From positions 2,852,001 through 2,916,000 of the forward strand of contig NZ_BAABED010000001.1 in the NCBI RefSeq assembly GCF_039539965.1: DNA of 64,000 bases, given 5' to 3'. A program made the translations under genes and the position numbers. Below are positions 50,277 through 59,178 of the stretch, in pieces. The notes under the pieces are model-generated. The model searched no databases. It worked only from the letters and a program-made list of their open reading frames with translations, and was not told the origin of the DNA. The DNA comes from Arthrobacter methylotrophus (GTDB lineage: Bacteria; Actinomycetota; Actinomycetes; Actinomycetales; Micrococcaceae). Position 1 is the first letter of the stretch; every line of letters begins with the position of its first letter.

Positions 50277-51518
50277 CTAGTACCAGTTGAAGCCCATCTC
50301 ATGCTGCCACGCGTTGCAGGGAGAACCGTAGCGGTCCCGGATATAACCGAGTCCCCAATCGATCTGGGTCCGGTAGTTGCTGAGCCAGTCGCTGCCGGCC
50401 GAATAGTACTTGTCCGGTGGCAGCGCCTGCGCGATGCCGTAGGCACCGCTGCTGGGGTTGGTGGCATCTGTCATCCAGCTTGATTCTTGAGTCCATAGCT
50501 GGGACAGGCACTGCATTTGGTCCTGACCCCAGCCGTAGGCACCGAGCCGGGAGGAGGCATATTGCCGCGCACCTGCAGGGTCGTTGGCCACGCCTCCGCC
50601 GCTGCCTCCTCCGCCTCCGGGACCGACGCCGCCTCCCCCGCTGCTGATGGGGACTATGGGGGCCTGGGGCTGCTGGGCTTGCCTATTGGCTGCCGCCGCG
50701 GCGTCGGCTTCCGCCTGGCGCTGTGCTGCCTCCCTTTTGGCTTCCTGGGCCGCCTGATAGGCGGCAAGCGCCACCTGGCCCTCTTGGTATTTTTGCGCAA
50801 CTGCGGCCGATGTGGATGTCAAGGAAGCGAGCTGCGAAACGAGGGTCTGTCGCTGGCCGTCCGTGGCGGCCACGCTGTCCTCGGCGGCGCGCCGGGCAGA
50901 CTCTGCGGCTTGGGCCTTTGCCGCGGCGTCGCTGTCCAACTGGGCCAAGACATCCCGGGCGGCCTGCTCCTGGGCAGTTGCAGCCGCAGATGCCCGGGAT
51001 GCGCTCAGTGCGTCATCGTGCAGCTGAGCCGTGCGATCCAGAACCCTGTTCAGCAAGGCGAAACTCTGGAGGTTGTCTGGTTCGATGGCAGCATTCGCAA
51101 GGGACCAGGGACCGGGATCGAAGCCACCGGACTCGTATGCCTTCACCACGAGGGCGGACGTGGCCTTCTTCAGCGAGTCCGATTTTGCCTTGGCCTGCTG
51201 GGACGCCTCAGCAAGTTTCTGGGTCACGGCCTCCTGATGTTGCAGGGCGTCGTGGGCCTTCGCGTACTCGGTTCCCGCCTTGATGGCTGCCGCACCGAGT
51301 TCACCGGACTTCTGTTGGAGGCCAACCAGTAACTGGTTGATGCGATCTACTTCGGCGCTTGCCGCTGCTTCATTTCCTTGGGCCTGTTGTACCTCCGCCC
51401 AACTGGGATAGCCCGACGGCGGAGCATCGTCGTCCGCGGAAGCCGGGCCTGCTTGGAGAAGCGACGCGACAAGCAAGGGCACAATGATTGCCGAAAGCCG
51501 CAACGACAACGGTTTCAT
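50277..51518 (-). CDS. Secreted coiled-coil protein with transglycosylase-like C-terminus
   Basis: The 413-residue protein has a signal peptide ([20 protein letters not shown], cleavage near ASADDD), a long Ala/Gln-rich coiled coil (about 35-275) of the type seen in NlpC/P60 and RipA-like proteins, a glycine-rich linker (about 290-320) and a C-terminal domain with [25 protein letters not shown], the Glu and Ser-Gly-Ala-Tyr-Gly-Ile pattern of lytic transglycosylases. It should act at the cell wall. ATG 51518 is chosen over 51551 because it heads the signal peptide. Confidence 0.82.
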   Translation of the reverse strand: MKPLSLRLSAIIVPLLVASLLQAGPASADDDAPPSGYPSWAEVQQAQGNEAAASAEVDRINQLLVGLQQKSGELGAAAIKAGTEYAKAHDALQHQEAVTQKLAEASQQAKAKSDSLKKATSALVVKAYESGGFDPGPWSLANAAIEPDNLQSFALLNRVLDRTAQLHDDALSASRASAAATAQEQAARDVLAQLDSDAAAKAQAAESARRAAEDSVAATDGQRQTLVSQLASLTSTSAAVAQKYQEGQVALAAYQAAQEAKREAAQRQAEADAAAAANRQAQQPQAPIVPISSGGGGVGPGGGGGSGGGVANDPAGARQYASSRLGAYGWGQDQMQCLSQLWTQESSWMTDATNPSSGAYGIAQALPPDKYYSAGSDWLSNYRTQIDWGLGYIRDRYGSPCNAWQHEMGFNWY

Positions 51519-51647
51519 TGGATCTGACCTGCTTCCCGACTCGGAACACACGTCCAGAACCCTAGCCGAAAGCCGTCCATAACCCAGCTAACCCCGCCGC
51601 TCGGGACAATACTCACAGACAGCTCTCAGTTTCCAGAGCAACCCGGT

Positions 51648-52274
51648 TTAGCTGATGCGGGCCGCCTCGGGACCACCAGGTCCAGCGGCGCGGCGGGACT
51701 CCGCCTCCCCTGCAAAAGCTTCGTCCAAGACCTCGCCAACAATCCGGAACGCCGCCGACGGTTGGTAGCCCTTGCGGGCAAGCATTGACGCGAGCCGCCG
51801 CGTCTGCTTGTCGCGCGCGGTCCTGTCGGAAAGGTCGATGCCTGCCCGCAACCGGCGGGCAACCAAGTCCCTTGCCGCATTTCGCTCGTCGTCATCGCTC
51901 ACTTGGCCCAGCGCCTGCTCCGCTGTTTCCGCGTCGATGCCTTTGTCCGCCAATTCGCGTCTTAAGGCACCCCGGGCGAGTTTCCTCGACTGGGAACGGC
52001 TGCGGACCCACATCTCGGCGAAGTCAGCGTCATCGATGAGCCGGACTTCCTCGAAACGGTCCAACACGGCTTCAGCCACATCTTCCGGCACCTTCCGCTC
52101 AGCCAGTTTGCGCGCAAGCTGAAGCCTGCTTTTGGGCGAGTTGGTCAGTTGGCGGAGCACGATAGCCCGTGCAACCGCTTCCGGATTGGCTTCAGGGTCT
52201 GATGCCACGGAGGAATCCGCGGACGGACTACAGGACCTTGAGGACTGAGATTTGCCTTGGCGCTTAGCCGTCAA
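51648..52274 (-). CDS. recX: RecA regulator RecX
   Basis: RecX binds RecA filaments and limits their growth. The 208-residue protein has the three-helix repeats of the family: [54 protein letters not shown] and the late [13 protein letters not shown]. The TTG start at 52274 overlaps the end of recA by 11 bases, so it is translated with recA. The first 30 residues are a Ser-rich extension. Confidence 0.93.
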   Translation of the reverse strand: MTAKRQGKSQSSRSCSPSADSSVASDPEANPEAVARAIVLRQLTNSPKSRLQLARKLAERKVPEDVAEAVLDRFEEVRLIDDADFAEMWVRSRSQSRKLARGALRRELADKGIDAETAEQALGQVSDDDERNAARDLVARRLRAGIDLSDRTARDKQTRRLASMLARKGYQPSAAFRIVGEVLDEAFAGEAESRRAAGPGGPEAARIS

Positions 52275-53310
52275 CGGCCTTCAACTTCGGCGATGCCTCG
52301 GTTTCGGCAGGCTTGACTCCGACACCAAGCTTTTCCTTGATGAGCCGCTCGAGGTCCGCGGCCAACTCCGGGTTGTCGCGCAGGAAGCGGCGGGAGTTCT
52401 CCATACCCTGCCCGAGCTGGTCTCCGTCATAGGTGAACCATGAACCGGACTTTTTGATGATGCCGTGCTCGACGCCCATATCGATGATGCCGCCCTCACG
52501 GGAAATGCCTTGGCCGTAGATGATGTCGAACTCGGCGATCTTGAAGGGCGGAGCCATCTTGTTTTTGACAATCTTGGCCTTGGTGCGGTTACCTACCGAA
52601 TCCGAGCCTTCCTTCAGCGTCTGGATGCGGCGGACGTCGATGCGGATGGAGGCATAGAACTTCAGGGCCTTACCACCCGTAGTGGTCTCAGGAGAACCGA
52701 AGAAAACGCCGATCTTTTCACGGAGCTGGTTGATGAAGATGGCGGTGGTCTTGGTCTGGCTCAGTCGGCCGGTGATCTTACGGAGGGCCTGGCTCATCAG
52801 ACGGGCTTGGAGGCCGACGTGGGAGTCGCCCATTTCGCCTTCGATTTCAGCGCGGGGAACCAAGGCGGCGACGGAGTCGATCACGATAACGTCCAAGGAG
52901 CCCGAACCGATCAGCATGTCCATGATCTCAAGCGCCTGCTCACCTGTATCCGGCTGCGAAACCAGCAGCGCGTCGGTGTCAACGCCCAGTTTCGCGGCGT
53001 ATTCGGGATCGAGGGCGTGCTCGGCGTCGATGAAGGCTGCAATGCCGCCCTGACGCTGGGCGTTGGCCACGGCATGCAGTGCCACAGTGGTCTTACCCGA
53101 GGATTCCGGGCCGTAAATCTCCACGACACGACCGCGCGGCAGCCCACCAATGCCAAGAGCGACATCCAGGGCGATGGAACCAGTGGGAATGACCTCGATA
53201 GGCGCCCGGACTTCGTCCCCCAGACGCATGACCGAACCCTTGCCGAATTGCTTGTCAATCTGTGCAAGCGCTGCCTCGAGCGCCTTCTCACGATCCTGAT
53301 TTGCCGCCAT
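52264..53310 (-). CDS. recA: Recombinase RecA
   Basis: RecA forms filaments on single-stranded DNA, drives strand exchange and triggers LexA cleavage. The 348-residue protein has Walker [30 protein letters not shown], loop 2 near [18 protein letters not shown] and a normal C-terminus. No intein is present, unlike some mycobacteria. It starts at ATG 53310 behind an SOS promoter. Confidence 0.99.
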   Translation of the reverse strand: MAANQDREKALEAALAQIDKQFGKGSVMRLGDEVRAPIEVIPTGSIALDVALGIGGLPRGRVVEIYGPESSGKTTVALHAVANAQRQGGIAAFIDAEHALDPEYAAKLGVDTDALLVSQPDTGEQALEIMDMLIGSGSLDVIVIDSVAALVPRAEIEGEMGDSHVGLQARLMSQALRKITGRLSQTKTTAIFINQLREKIGVFFGSPETTTGGKALKFYASIRIDVRRIQTLKEGSDSVGNRTKAKIVKNKMAPPFKIAEFDIIYGQGISREGGIIDMGVEHGIIKKSGSWFTYDGDQLGQGMENSRRFLRDNPELAADLERLIKEKLGVGVKPAETEASPKLKAVDG

Positions 53311-53499
53311 GGTTCACACCTCTGATGCTTTCTCGCTGTGGACTGGCCTGAACGGCCGCTTTCCTGTCTTATCCGACGCTAGTACGGGCCGCTGACAATT
53401 TTGCGTGCGACTTCGTCTATGTGGATAACCACGGGCTTCGAATGAGCCGAAAACCGGTCCGCTAGGGTCAATTTTCCTCTGAAAGGAGCATAGCCTCAT

Positions 53500-53526
53500 C
53501 CGAACAGATATTCGAACAAATTTGTT
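53500..53526 (-). promoter_or_regulatory. recA SOS box
   Basis: CCGAACAGATATTCGA (53500-53515) is a good LexA operator; an overlapping weaker copy, TTCGAACAAATTTGTT, extends to 53526. A -10-like TATGCT lies just downstream on the minus strand (53487-53492). The box controls recA and recX. The rest of the 240-base gap to the DUF3046 stop shows nothing else. Confidence 0.85.
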
Positions 53527-53550
53527 GGCGTGTCCCCCGGGAACTGGAAG

Positions 53551-53790
53551 TCAGAACGTTCCTGAGCCCTTATCTGCAGGCTTGACGTCCCGGCCGAGGC
53601 GTCGTTCCGGCGGAACGTCCTGGACCTCGCACAGGGCAAGCCAGACGTCGCGGGGGCTAAAGCCCGCGGCCAGGGCGTCGTTTGCCGTACGGCCGCCGAC
53701 GCCGGCCAATATAAGGGAGCTGCTGAGGACCCGGGAGTAGCCAGCCCCGAATTCATCGTCCATCAGCCGCCAGAAGTCACTGATCCGCAC
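53551..53790 (-). CDS. DUF3046 protein
   Basis: A 79-residue protein reading (GTG)RISDFWRLMDDEFGAGYSRVL and HVLPE-like FSPRDVWLALCEVQDVPPERRLG. DUF3046 proteins sit upstream of recA in many actinobacteria and have no known function. GTG 53790 gives the conserved start; TTG 53793 is one codon earlier. Confidence 0.88.
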   Translation of the reverse strand: MRISDFWRLMDDEFGAGYSRVLSSSLILAGVGGRTANDALAAGFSPRDVWLALCEVQDVPPERRLGRDVKPADKGSGTF

Positions 53791-53831
53791 CAATAGAGTC
53801 TCTCACGGGACCGGACTCTAGAATGGTTGTC

Positions 53832-54329
53832 ATGAGCAACACTCCCGACGACGCACCAGAGATGCTGGATGCAGGCGACAATGTTGACGTCGCCCTCCAG
53901 CAGGTGGAACACCAGCTGAGCATGTTCTGGCGACGCGCACGATCACTGTCGCACCAGTTGTCTCGCCAGGTCCATCCGGACATGGAACCAGCCGCTTACG
54001 GACTGCTCTCGATCATCCGCAACGAGGGCCCCATTCGCCTGACGGAGCTCGCCTCGTGCATCGGCGTCGGGAAGCCTTCGGTGAGCCGTCAGATCGCGTT
54101 CCTCGAGAGCATCGGGATGGTCTACAAGGAGGCCGACCCCCAAGACGGCCGTGCCCAGTCGATCCGACTTACCCCCAAGGGCGAGGAAAAGATGCATCAG
54201 GTCCAGGACGCACGCCGGCAAGTCTTCCGGGAACGCCTGGGTGAGTGGCCGCTGGAAGAAATCCAGACGCTGGCTGATTACATTGAGCGGCTCAACGCTG
54301 CTTACGGCGAAGGAATCGGCAAGGACTGA
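53832..54329 (+). CDS. MarR-family transcriptional regulator
   Basis: The 165-residue protein has the MarR winged-helix layout: helix region LSMFWRRARSLSHQLSRQVHPDMEPAAYGLLSII, recognition region GVGKPSVSRQIAFLESIGMVYKEADPQDGRAQSIRLTPKGEE, and a C-terminal dimer helix. ATG 53832 is used. It is divergent from DUF3046 with 41 bases between starts and ends at a terminator. Target and ligand are unknown; no dyad operator stood out. Confidence 0.9.
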   Translation: MSNTPDDAPEMLDAGDNVDVALQQVEHQLSMFWRRARSLSHQLSRQVHPDMEPAAYGLLSIIRNEGPIRLTELASCIGVGKPSVSRQIAFLESIGMVYKEADPQDGRAQSIRLTPKGEEKMHQVQDARRQVFRERLGEWPLEEIQTLADYIERLNAAYGEGIGKD

Positions 54330-54360
54330 GGGCACGAATCCGCACGAGCCACAAAGACCC

Positions 54361-54396
54361 AAGAAGGAGGGCCCCCAGCTGGAGGCCCTCCTTCTT
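54361..54396. terminator. Bidirectional terminator hairpin
   Basis: AAGAAGGAGGGCC (54361-54373) pairs with GGCCCTCCTTCTT (54384-54396), a 13-bp perfect stem with T-rich and A-rich flanks on either strand. It serves both the MarR gene and the convergent ClgR-type gene. Confidence 0.88.
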
Positions 54397-54422
54397 TACT
54401 TCAAGTATTCGGCGATACCCGT

Positions 54423-54875
54423 CTAGCGTGCTCCGGAGAGCATGCCCTGGGTGAAATCGTCGTTCAGTTCGGCGCTGAGCTCCCGGTCGAGATCGCGGCC
54501 ATAGCGCTGGGCGAATTCCTGCGGGACCGTGTCCGGAACAGCGACGCCTTCGGCGACGGCAACCCGGTCACTGACCTCGCGGAGCATGCCGGACAATGGA
54601 ACGTCCAGGGCTGAGCAGATCGAGGACAGCAGCTCTGAGGATGCTTCCTTCTGGCCACGCTCAACTTCGCTCAGGTAGCCAAGGGAAACGCGGGCGCTGT
54701 GCGAGACTTCGCGGAGCGTACGGCCCTGACGCTGGCGGACATCGCGCAGGACATCACCGATTTCGTGACGCAGAACAACCATTTTGCGCTCCTTCTGTTC
54801 GCTCGGTGCCTTCTCGGCCAAGCCCACATCCTTCCAGCGGACAACGCCGTTTACGGATACGGGCTGCTTAACCAT
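54423..54875 (-). CDS. ClgR-type helix-turn-helix regulator
   Basis: ClgR activates clp protease and other stress genes in actinobacteria. The protein (150 residues from ATG 54875) has [50 protein letters not shown], a near-signature XRE-type domain. A tail with [16 protein letters not shown] follows. An alternative ATG at 54782 has a better AAGGAG site and would give a 119-residue protein starting at [10 protein letters not shown]. The location next to cinA/pgsA supports ClgR. Confidence 0.85.
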   Translation of the reverse strand: MVKQPVSVNGVVRWKDVGLAEKAPSEQKERKMVVLRHEIGDVLRDVRQRQGRTLREVSHSARVSLGYLSEVERGQKEASSELLSSICSALDVPLSGMLREVSDRVAVAEGVAVPDTVPQEFAQRYGRDLDRELSAELNDDFTQGMLSGAR

Positions 54876-55006
54876 CTGTATCGCCTTGCTCCCTCGTAAG
54901 TCCGGTTCACCGTGCAGGTGCACCGTTGTTTTCTACATCCTAGGCGCCCCGGCCATTCCGAGGCGACACAATGTAACAACTATTGGGCCGCTGTTTTTGT
55001 TCCCGG

Positions 55007-55510
55007 CTACTTTACGTGTGGTAAGTCGGCACGGACAAGGCACTCCAGCAAGCACTCCAGTGCGGCCACGGTTGCCTGCGCACGGATACTCGGACGATCC
55101 CCCCGAAAGGAATAGGAATGCGCCGCGGCTCCGCTCGACGTGGCGACGCCAATGAAAACGGTACCCACGGTTTTCCCGTCGTGCGGCAAAGGCCCCGCAA
55201 CCCCCGTGGTGGATACTCCGACGTCGGCCCCGCACGCGCGCCTGGCGCCGGCGGCCATGGCCGCCGCCACCTCGGCGTCGACGGATCCGACGGCGGAGAG
55301 CAACTGTCCGGACACACCAAGGATCCCCGCCTTGACCGAATTCTGATAGGCAACCACCCCGCCTTGGAGCATGCCTGACGCCCCTGGAGTGTCCGCGAGG
55401 GTCGCGGCCACCAGCCCGGCCGTCAGGGATTCCGCGGTAGCCACGGTGATGCCCCGTTCGATGGCAGCGTAGACAGCGGACGCGGCCACCTCCTCAACGG
55501 CGCGGCTCAT
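55007..55510 (-). CDS. CinA C-terminal-domain protein (NMN amidohydrolase type)
   Basis: The 167-residue protein is the stand-alone CinA/PncC domain: ITVATAESLTAGLVAATLADTPGASGMLQGGVVAYQNSVK and GVSTTGVAGPLPHDGKTVGTVFIGVA. This domain deamidates nicotinamide mononucleotide in pyridine-nucleotide recycling. The N-terminal CinA half is absent, as in many actinobacteria. ATG 55510 overlaps the pgsA stop (ATGA). Confidence 0.92.
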   Translation of the reverse strand: MSRAVEEVAASAVYAAIERGITVATAESLTAGLVAATLADTPGASGMLQGGVVAYQNSVKAGILGVSGQLLSAVGSVDAEVAAAMAAGARRACGADVGVSTTGVAGPLPHDGKTVGTVFIGVATSSGAAAHSYSFRGDRPSIRAQATVAALECLLECLVRADLPHVK

Positions 55511-56109
55511 CGCCGCCTGCCGGCTGTGCGGAGCTTGACGGCCTCGATGACGTATTCGACCCCGGTCCACAGGGTGATGGCGAGTGCAACGATCATGACC
55601 CAGAACGCAACGCTGACGAGCCACGGAGCGAAAGAATTCAACGGCAGGATGTAAAGGAAAATAGCGACAGTCTGGATCACGGTCTTGAGCTTGCCGCCGC
55701 GCGAAGCCGGCATGACGCCATAGCGGATCACAAAGAAACGCAAGGCAGTGATACCCCATTCACGCACAAGGATGAGGATGGTGATCCACCACGGCAGCTC
55801 CCCCAGCACTGATAAGAGCACAAGTGCCGATCCGATAAGCAATTTGTCGGCAATGGGGTCCGCGATCTTGCCGAAGTTGGTGACGAGGTTGCGGCTGCGG
55901 GCGATGTCGCCGTCGAGCTTGTCAGTGTAGATGGCGACGGCAAAGGCGAGCACGGCTGCCCAGCGCCAGATGCCATGCCGGCCGTTGTCCGCCAGGAGGA
56001 ACCAGACGAAGAACGGGACCAGGACAATCCGAAGCATCGTCAGGAGATTGGGCAGGTTCCAGATATCGGAGCTGCTGAAACCGGCTTTGCTGCCGTCGGA
56101 TGTAGTCAC
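55507..56109 (-). CDS. pgsA: CDP-diacylglycerol-glycerol-3-phosphate phosphatidyltransferase
   Basis: PgsA makes phosphatidylglycerol phosphate in the membrane. The 200-residue protein has the CDP-alcohol phosphotransferase motif TDKLDGDIARSRNLVTNFGK followed by IADPIADK, and several hydrophobic helices. The start is GTG 56109, nine bases after the ftsK stop. Confidence 0.94.
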   Translation of the reverse strand: MTTSDGSKAGFSSSDIWNLPNLLTMLRIVLVPFFVWFLLADNGRHGIWRWAAVLAFAVAIYTDKLDGDIARSRNLVTNFGKIADPIADKLLIGSALVLLSVLGELPWWITILILVREWGITALRFFVIRYGVMPASRGGKLKTVIQTVAIFLYILPLNSFAPWLVSVAFWVMIVALAITLWTGVEYVIEAVKLRTAGRRR

Positions 56110-56118
56110 CCCTCTAGG

Positions 56119-59004
56119 CTACCGTCCGGTCAGGGACCAGGCGTCTTCGCCGGTATCGTCTTCGTCTTCGGAGGTGTCTGCTCCGTCGTGGTAGTCCCTG
56201 GCTTGCTTCCGGTTCTCAAGATCGGTGGCGACCAGGTCCTCTGCGTAGCCCCCGACGGCGATATTCGCGTTCGCGTTCTCGCTCAAGGCAGCTGTGTGGG
56301 CATCGGGGCTGGCGGGAGCATCCTGGCCCTTCATGGCCGCCAACACGGGAGCGAGGTCGTCCGGTTTGACCAAGACATCGCGGGCCTTGGAGCCTTCGGA
56401 CGGTCCGACGACCCCGCGCGATTCCAGGAGGTCCATGAGGCGGCCCGCCTTGGCGAAGCCGACGCGGAGCTTGCGCTGCAACATCGAGGTGGAACCGAAC
56501 TGCGTGGTGACCACGAGTTCGGTGGCCTGAAGCAAGACTTCGAGATCGTCTCCAATATCATCATCGATCTGCTTCTTCTGCGCTTCGGGGGCCACGTCGT
56601 CGCGGTACACGGCCTTGAGTTGGCCCTTGACGTGCTCAACCACCCGGTGGATTTCGGACTCCGTGACCCAGGCGCCCTGCACGCGCATGGCCTTCGAGGC
56701 ACCCATGGGCAGGAACAGGGCGTCACCCTGGCCAATGAGTTTCTCCGCGCCGGGTTGGTCCAGGACCACGCGGGAGTCAGTGACGGATGATGTGGCAAAG
56801 GCCATGCGGGACGGCACGTTCGCCTTGATGAGGCCAGTGACGACGTCGACGGACGGACGCTGGGTGGCCAAGACCAGGTGGATACCTGCGGCACGGGCAA
56901 GCTGGGTGATGCGGACAATGGAGTCTTCGACGTCGCGCGGGGCAACCATCATGAGGTCGGCGAGCTCGTCGACGATCACCAACAAATACGGGTACGGCTT
57001 GATGATGCGCTTGGAGTCGACCGGCGGCACTACCTTGCCGGCGCGGACCGCCTTGTTGAAATCGTCGATGTGCTTGAAGCCGTAGTTGGCGAGGTCGTCG
57101 TAGCGGGCGTCCATTTCGCGGACCACCCACTGGAGAGCTTCCGCGGCTTTCTTGGGATTGGTGATGATAGGCGTAATGAGGTGCGGAACACCTTCATAGG
57201 CGGTCAGTTCCACGCGCTTGGGGTCCACCATGACCATGCGCACTTCGTCCGGTGTGGCGCGCATCAGGATGGACGTAATCATCGAGTTCACGAACGATGA
57301 CTTACCCGCACCCGTAGCACCGGCAACGAGCAAGTGCGGCATCTTGGCGAGGTTCGCCACGACATAGCCGCCCTCGACGTCCTTGCCGACGCCCATCACC
57401 ATCGGATGGTCTGTCCGCCTCGCGTTCTGGCTGCGCAGGACATCGCCGAGGGACACGGTTTCGCGGTCCGTATTAGGGATCTCGATACCGATGGCGGACT
57501 TGCCCGGGATGGGGCTGAGGATGCGGACATCGCTCGACGCCACAGCATAGGAAATGTTCTTCGACAAGGCCGTAACGCGCTCCACCTTGGTGCCCGGTGC
57601 GAGTTCGATCTCGTAGCGGGTCACGGTGGGGCCGCGGCTAAACCCGGTGACCGTAGCGTCCACATTGAATTGCTGCATGGTGTCCGTGAGGGCGGCTACG
57701 ACGGCGTCGTTCGCTTCGGTACGTTCCTTCGGGATGGACCCCGGGGTCAGGTTGTCCGAGGAGGGCAGGGTGTATGTGACGTCGCCGGCGAGAGACAGTT
57801 GCTCGGTCCGCTGCGGGATCGGCGTGGGGGGCGGCGGCGGACTGACCGGCGCCGAAGGCACGATCACGGGGGCTGCAGCCGGCGAAAGTGCGGCGGTCGG
57901 CGCAACCATGGGGATCGCTTCGGTCGCGTTGTCCGCAACCGCCTTCGGGCTTCCCAGCCCCTGCGCGGCTTTGATCTTCTCGACAGCGATTTCGGCCTGA
58001 GTGGGCCGGCGCACCCCTGGCGGCACGGACGGCGCGCCGTTTGCGGGAGGAAGGTCGTCGTCGACGATTGCGTGTTCGAACGCCTCGTCGCCGACATAGC
58101 CCTCAAAGGTGGCGTCGTCGTGATCCTTGCCGAAGAAGCGCTTACGGCGCTTCTTCTTAGGCGCCTCCGTCGCCGCGTTTTCGTAGAGGTAGCTGCGGTC
58201 ATGCGAATCTCCGCGCTGCGCTTCGGCATCCACCAGGTCGACGCCCATGAGGTGCTCGTAGGCACCGCGAATGCGCCGCGGAATGGCCCCGAAGGGCGTC
58301 GCCGTCACGATCAGGACTGAGACGAAAGCCAAGGCGCCGTAAACCATCACAGGGACCGCGGGGTGGATTGCGGCAAGAGGAGACGCCGCGAGGAAGCCGA
58401 GCATCCCGCCTGCCCGCCGGAGCCCGTCAAAGCCATCGGCAACAGTCGGCTGGCCTCCGAGGATGTGGGCCAAACCGGTGCCGGCGAACGTCATGATCAG
58501 GAATCCGATGCCTACGCGATTGTTGCCCCGGCTGTCCGCCGGCTGCCGGAAGAGCCGGAAAGCGCACACGAACAACATGAGCGGCAAGAGCAGGGATACC
58601 CAGCCGAAGGTGCCGTTCACGATGCCGTAGACAACGTCCGGGAACCAGCCCTTAAAGCCCCACCATGCGAAAGTTGCGATAAAGACGCCGAGAGCGAGGT
58701 TGAAAAGCGCCGCACCGTCCCTGCGGTCCGCCGGTTCCAGGTCGCTGACGTCGTAGCCGATCCGGCGAATGCCCGCACCCACCACGTGCCCGATTCCCAG
58801 CCAGACGCCGGCAATCGCCCGCAGGATCCATGGCTGTTGGGGTTCGACGACGGCGGCCTGCTTGCCGCGGGCCGTGCCGCGGGCCGTGCCCGTGCCGCTC
58901 CTGCCGGTCTTCGCCGGAGTCCGGCCGCTGCCCGAACCTGAACCTGCCCCGGCGGGTTTGCTGTTGGAGCTGCCTCTAGGCGCGGAGGTAGTACGAGTCG
59001 CCAT
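56119..59004 (-). CDS. ftsK: DNA translocase FtsK
   Basis: FtsK pumps chromosomal DNA at the division septum. The 961-residue protein has an N-terminal Thr/Ser/Gly-rich cytoplasmic tail, four membrane helices (about 75-215), a Pro/Ala-rich linker, then the RecA-like motor with Walker A GATGAGKSSFVNSM and IVDELADLMMVAPRDVEDSI, and a C-terminal gamma domain (ELVVTTQFGSTSMLQRKLRVG). ATG 59004 is preferred; the frame extends 31 codons upstream with no clear start site. The final 60 residues are an Asp/Glu-rich tail. Confidence 0.94.
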   Translation of the reverse strand: MATRTTSAPRGSSNSKPAGAGSGSGSGRTPAKTGRSGTGTARGTARGKQAAVVEPQQPWILRAIAGVWLGIGHVVGAGIRRIGYDVSDLEPADRRDGAALFNLALGVFIATFAWWGFKGWFPDVVYGIVNGTFGWVSLLLPLMLFVCAFRLFRQPADSRGNNRVGIGFLIMTFAGTGLAHILGGQPTVADGFDGLRRAGGMLGFLAASPLAAIHPAVPVMVYGALAFVSVLIVTATPFGAIPRRIRGAYEHLMGVDLVDAEAQRGDSHDRSYLYENAATEAPKKKRRKRFFGKDHDDATFEGYVGDEAFEHAIVDDDLPPANGAPSVPPGVRRPTQAEIAVEKIKAAQGLGSPKAVADNATEAIPMVAPTAALSPAAAPVIVPSAPVSPPPPPTPIPQRTEQLSLAGDVTYTLPSSDNLTPGSIPKERTEANDAVVAALTDTMQQFNVDATVTGFSRGPTVTRYEIELAPGTKVERVTALSKNISYAVASSDVRILSPIPGKSAIGIEIPNTDRETVSLGDVLRSQNARRTDHPMVMGVGKDVEGGYVVANLAKMPHLLVAGATGAGKSSFVNSMITSILMRATPDEVRMVMVDPKRVELTAYEGVPHLITPIITNPKKAAEALQWVVREMDARYDDLANYGFKHIDDFNKAVRAGKVVPPVDSKRIIKPYPYLLVIVDELADLMMVAPRDVEDSIVRITQLARAAGIHLVLATQRPSVDVVTGLIKANVPSRMAFATSSVTDSRVVLDQPGAEKLIGQGDALFLPMGASKAMRVQGAWVTESEIHRVVEHVKGQLKAVYRDDVAPEAQKKQIDDDIGDDLEVLLQATELVVTTQFGSTSMLQRKLRVGFAKAGRLMDLLESRGVVGPSEGSKARDVLVKPDDLAPVLAAMKGQDAPASPDAHTAALSENANANIAVGGYAEDLVATDLENRKQARDYHDGADTSEDEDDTGEDAWSLTGR

Positions 59005-59118
59005 ATCGGCCACGCTACCCCAACCCGTCGTGAATCCCGCGGATTTCAGGGGCGCGAAGGAGCCATGTTGCTCCTGTTGAACGATCATCGGGTCCACCCG
59101 ATCGCGCTGCGGTCATGA

Positions 59119-59160
59119 AACAGGCGTGGCCCGGTTCGCGGGAACCGGGCCACGCCTGTT
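59119..59160. terminator. Strong terminator hairpin after rnj
   Basis: A perfect 19-bp stem (59119-59137 with 59142-59160; arm starts AACAGGCGTGGC) with a 4-base loop lies between the rnj stop (59179) and the ftsK start. It should end rnj transcripts and separate ftsK from them. Confidence 0.9.
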
Positions 59161-59178
59161 CGGGGCTATGCCGCCGGG

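Noticed and set aside
53823..53831. An earlier start (ATG 53823) for the MarR gene
   Set aside because: The ATG at 53832 begins the MSNTPDD reading and there is no ribosome site that favours the extra three residues; the difference is trivial.
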